From the NCBI GenBank assembly GCA_030602965.1, contig JAUVYS010000092.1, positions 1 through 5,446 on the forward strand: a DNA stretch of 5,446 nt, given 5' to 3'. The first letter of the stretch is position 1. Each line of letters opens with the position of its first letter. Made by a program: the position numbers and the translations under genes. The notes beneath the pieces were generated by a model. That model was not told the origin of the DNA. It saw nothing but the letters and a program-made list of their open reading frames with translations, and did no database searches. This stretch comes from Candidatus Bathyarchaeota archaeon. Lineage in GTDB: Archaea; Thermoproteota; Bathyarchaeia; RBG-16-48-13; JAGMEO01. This document shows, in pieces, positions 4,232 through 5,446 of the stretch.

Positions 4232-5446
4232 ATGCCTTTTATTAACTTTAAACAGGGCCATGGTACACTTCGCCTTAATGTTCCTAAGAGAAACCTTCTA
4301 GCTGTCATTAAGCCTTCCACTCTACCACGTAAAAGAGATGAATCACTGGAAGTAAAAAGAGCTTTACAATCACCAATAAACTCTCATGCGCTCTCAGAAA
4401 TCGTCAAAGCTAACGATGAGGTGGCTTTGATCGTAAGCGATATAACAAGACCATGTCCGAATCATCTCATAGTTCCGCTTATTTTAGAAGAGTTGAATGC
4501 AGCTGGTGTTAAAGACAAAAATGTAAAAATCTTGTTCGCAACTGCCATCCACCGTAAACAAACCCGTGATGAACAAGAAATGCTTCTGGGCAAGAAGGTG
4601 CTCAAGAAGATTCAAGTTCTAGATCATGACGCTAATGACAAATCCTTCTTGAGATATGTCGGAGAGACAAGTCAAAAGACACCTCTTTACATCAACAAAG
4701 ATGTTTTGGATGCCAATGTCAAGATTAGTGTAGCGAACATCGAGATGCATGTTTTTGCAGGATACAGTGGGGGTGGAAAAAGCATTCTTCCAGGTGTTTC
4801 TGGGTTGGAGACCATACTTAAAAACCATTATATGATATATACCCATCCTCTTGAAACCCGATCGGGAATTCTTGAGGAGAACCCCATACGAAGGGACATC
4901 GAAGAAGCAGCTGATATGGTAGGATTAGACTTCATTGTTAATGTCGTTCTGGATGAGGAGAACCATATCGTCAAAGCAGTTTCAGGTCATCATGTGCGAG
5001 CTCATAGAGAAGGGATGAAGATTTGTGACAAGATGTATAAGATTCCAATCAAGGAAAAAGCAGACATTGTTGTTGCTGGAGCAGGGGGATTTCAAAAGGA
5101 CATAAACTTCTACCAAGCAACGAAGCCTATTAATAACGCAGCCTTCGCAGTTAAAGAAAATGGAACAATTATTCTCGTAGCTGAGTGTCGCGATGGGATA
5201 GGTAGTGATCCACTTCAACGTTTTCTCACCAGAGCAAAGACCTTAAATGATGTGATAAAGCTCGCTTCAAAAGAAGGCTCTCATGACCCCTACGGCCTTA
5301 GAACTGTAGCTGAAAAAGGTATACATGTAATTTGTGTATCATCTGTTTTCACAGATCTAATGAAGACACCTATCACCCCAGTGAGTACGATAAACGGTGC
5401 GTTGAATATGGCCTTGAGGGAACAAGGAAGAGGCGCCCAAATTATT
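4232..5446 (+). CDS. larA: LarA-family nickel-pincer racemase/epimerase (3' end cut by window edge)
   Basis: The first 405 residues are present; lactate racemase LarA is about 424, so roughly 20 residues are missing. LarA uses a nickel-pincer nucleotide tethered to a lysine to move a hydride and invert C2 of alpha-hydroxyacids. Against Lactiplantibacillus plantarum LarA, nearly all active-site residues are visible at matching positions: SDITRPCP (D70, R73; LarA D72, R75), H107 (H108), H173 in IEMH (H174), cofactor lysine K183 in GYSGGGKSILPG (K184), H199 (H200), and YQATK Q295 and K298. It should therefore be catalytic. Substrate is uncertain: the superfamily also includes malate, hydroxyglutarate and aryl-lactate racemases and a gluconate epimerase. 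The cofactor genes larB, larC and larE are not in the window but are needed somewhere in the genome. Confidence 0.94.
   Translation, partial: MPFINFKQGHGTLRLNVPKRNLLAVIKPSTLPRKRDESLEVKRALQSPINSHALSEIVKANDEVALIVSDITRPCPNHLIVPLILEELNAAGVKDKNVKILFATAIHRKQTRDEQEMLLGKKVLKKIQVLDHDANDKSFLRYVGETSQKTPLYINKDVLDANVKISVANIEMHVFAGYSGGGKSILPGVSGLETILKNHYMIYTHPLETRSGILEENPIRRDIEEAADMVGLDFIVNVVLDEENHIVKAVSGHHVRAHREGMKICDKMYKIPIKEKADIVVAGAGGFQKDINFYQATKPINNAAFAVKENGTIILVAECRDGIGSDPLQRFLTRAKTLNDVIKLASKEGSHDPYGLRTVAEKGIHVICVSSVFTDLMKTPITPVSTINGALNMALREQGRGAQII

Noticed and set aside
4020..4301. 93-codon plus-strand frame before and into larA
   Set aside because: It has a TTG start, a low-complexity hydrophobic composition, no ribosome site and overlaps larA in another frame.

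Overview
The window is AT-rich DNA, most likely from an uncultured archaeon. Four things point that way: TATA-like boxes about 22-32 nt before several start codons, an archaeal-looking short Lrp/AsnC regulator whose mRNA appears leaderless, T-tract ends in place of hairpin terminators, and strong GGAGGTGA or AAGGGTG ribosome sites on other genes. I cannot name a lineage with confidence. Bathyarchaeia or a similar mesophilic group is only a guess, and an AT-rich bacterium is not excluded.

Layout: 1-115 is the last 37 codons of an unidentified + strand gene. A 314-nt non-coding stretch follows, then a complete PdxA-family dehydrogenase at 430-1464 (+) whose motifs fit the 4-phospho-D-threonate (PdxA2) subtype. 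Converging on it is a membrane-anchored slipin/stomatin gene at 1559-2371 (-). Upstream of the slipin on the same strand lies a probable 49-residue small protein gene at 2438-2587 (-). Divergent from this pair is an Lrp/AsnC-family regulator at 2723-3184 (+). The region between holds TATA boxes in both directions and an 18-bp interrupted palindrome, TATGAG-N6-CTCATA. Next is a convergent HD-domain phosphohydrolase at 3312-3905 (-). After a 326-nt divergent promoter region comes the first 405 codons of a LarA-family nickel-pincer racemase/epimerase (4232 to the right edge, +).

The main genes alternate in strand, so nearly every one needs its own promoter and only the small ORF plus slipin could be an operon. 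Two genes belong to hydroxyacid metabolism. PdxA2 oxidises a phosphorylated four-carbon sugar acid, and LarA homologues invert the C2 of alpha-hydroxyacids. A link between them is plausible but unproven, because the kinase expected with PdxA2 (DtnK, DUF1537) and the LarB/LarC/LarE cofactor genes are not in the window. The slipin lacks its usual NfeD-family protease neighbour. I see no RNA genes, CRISPR arrays, insertion sequences or obvious prophage parts.
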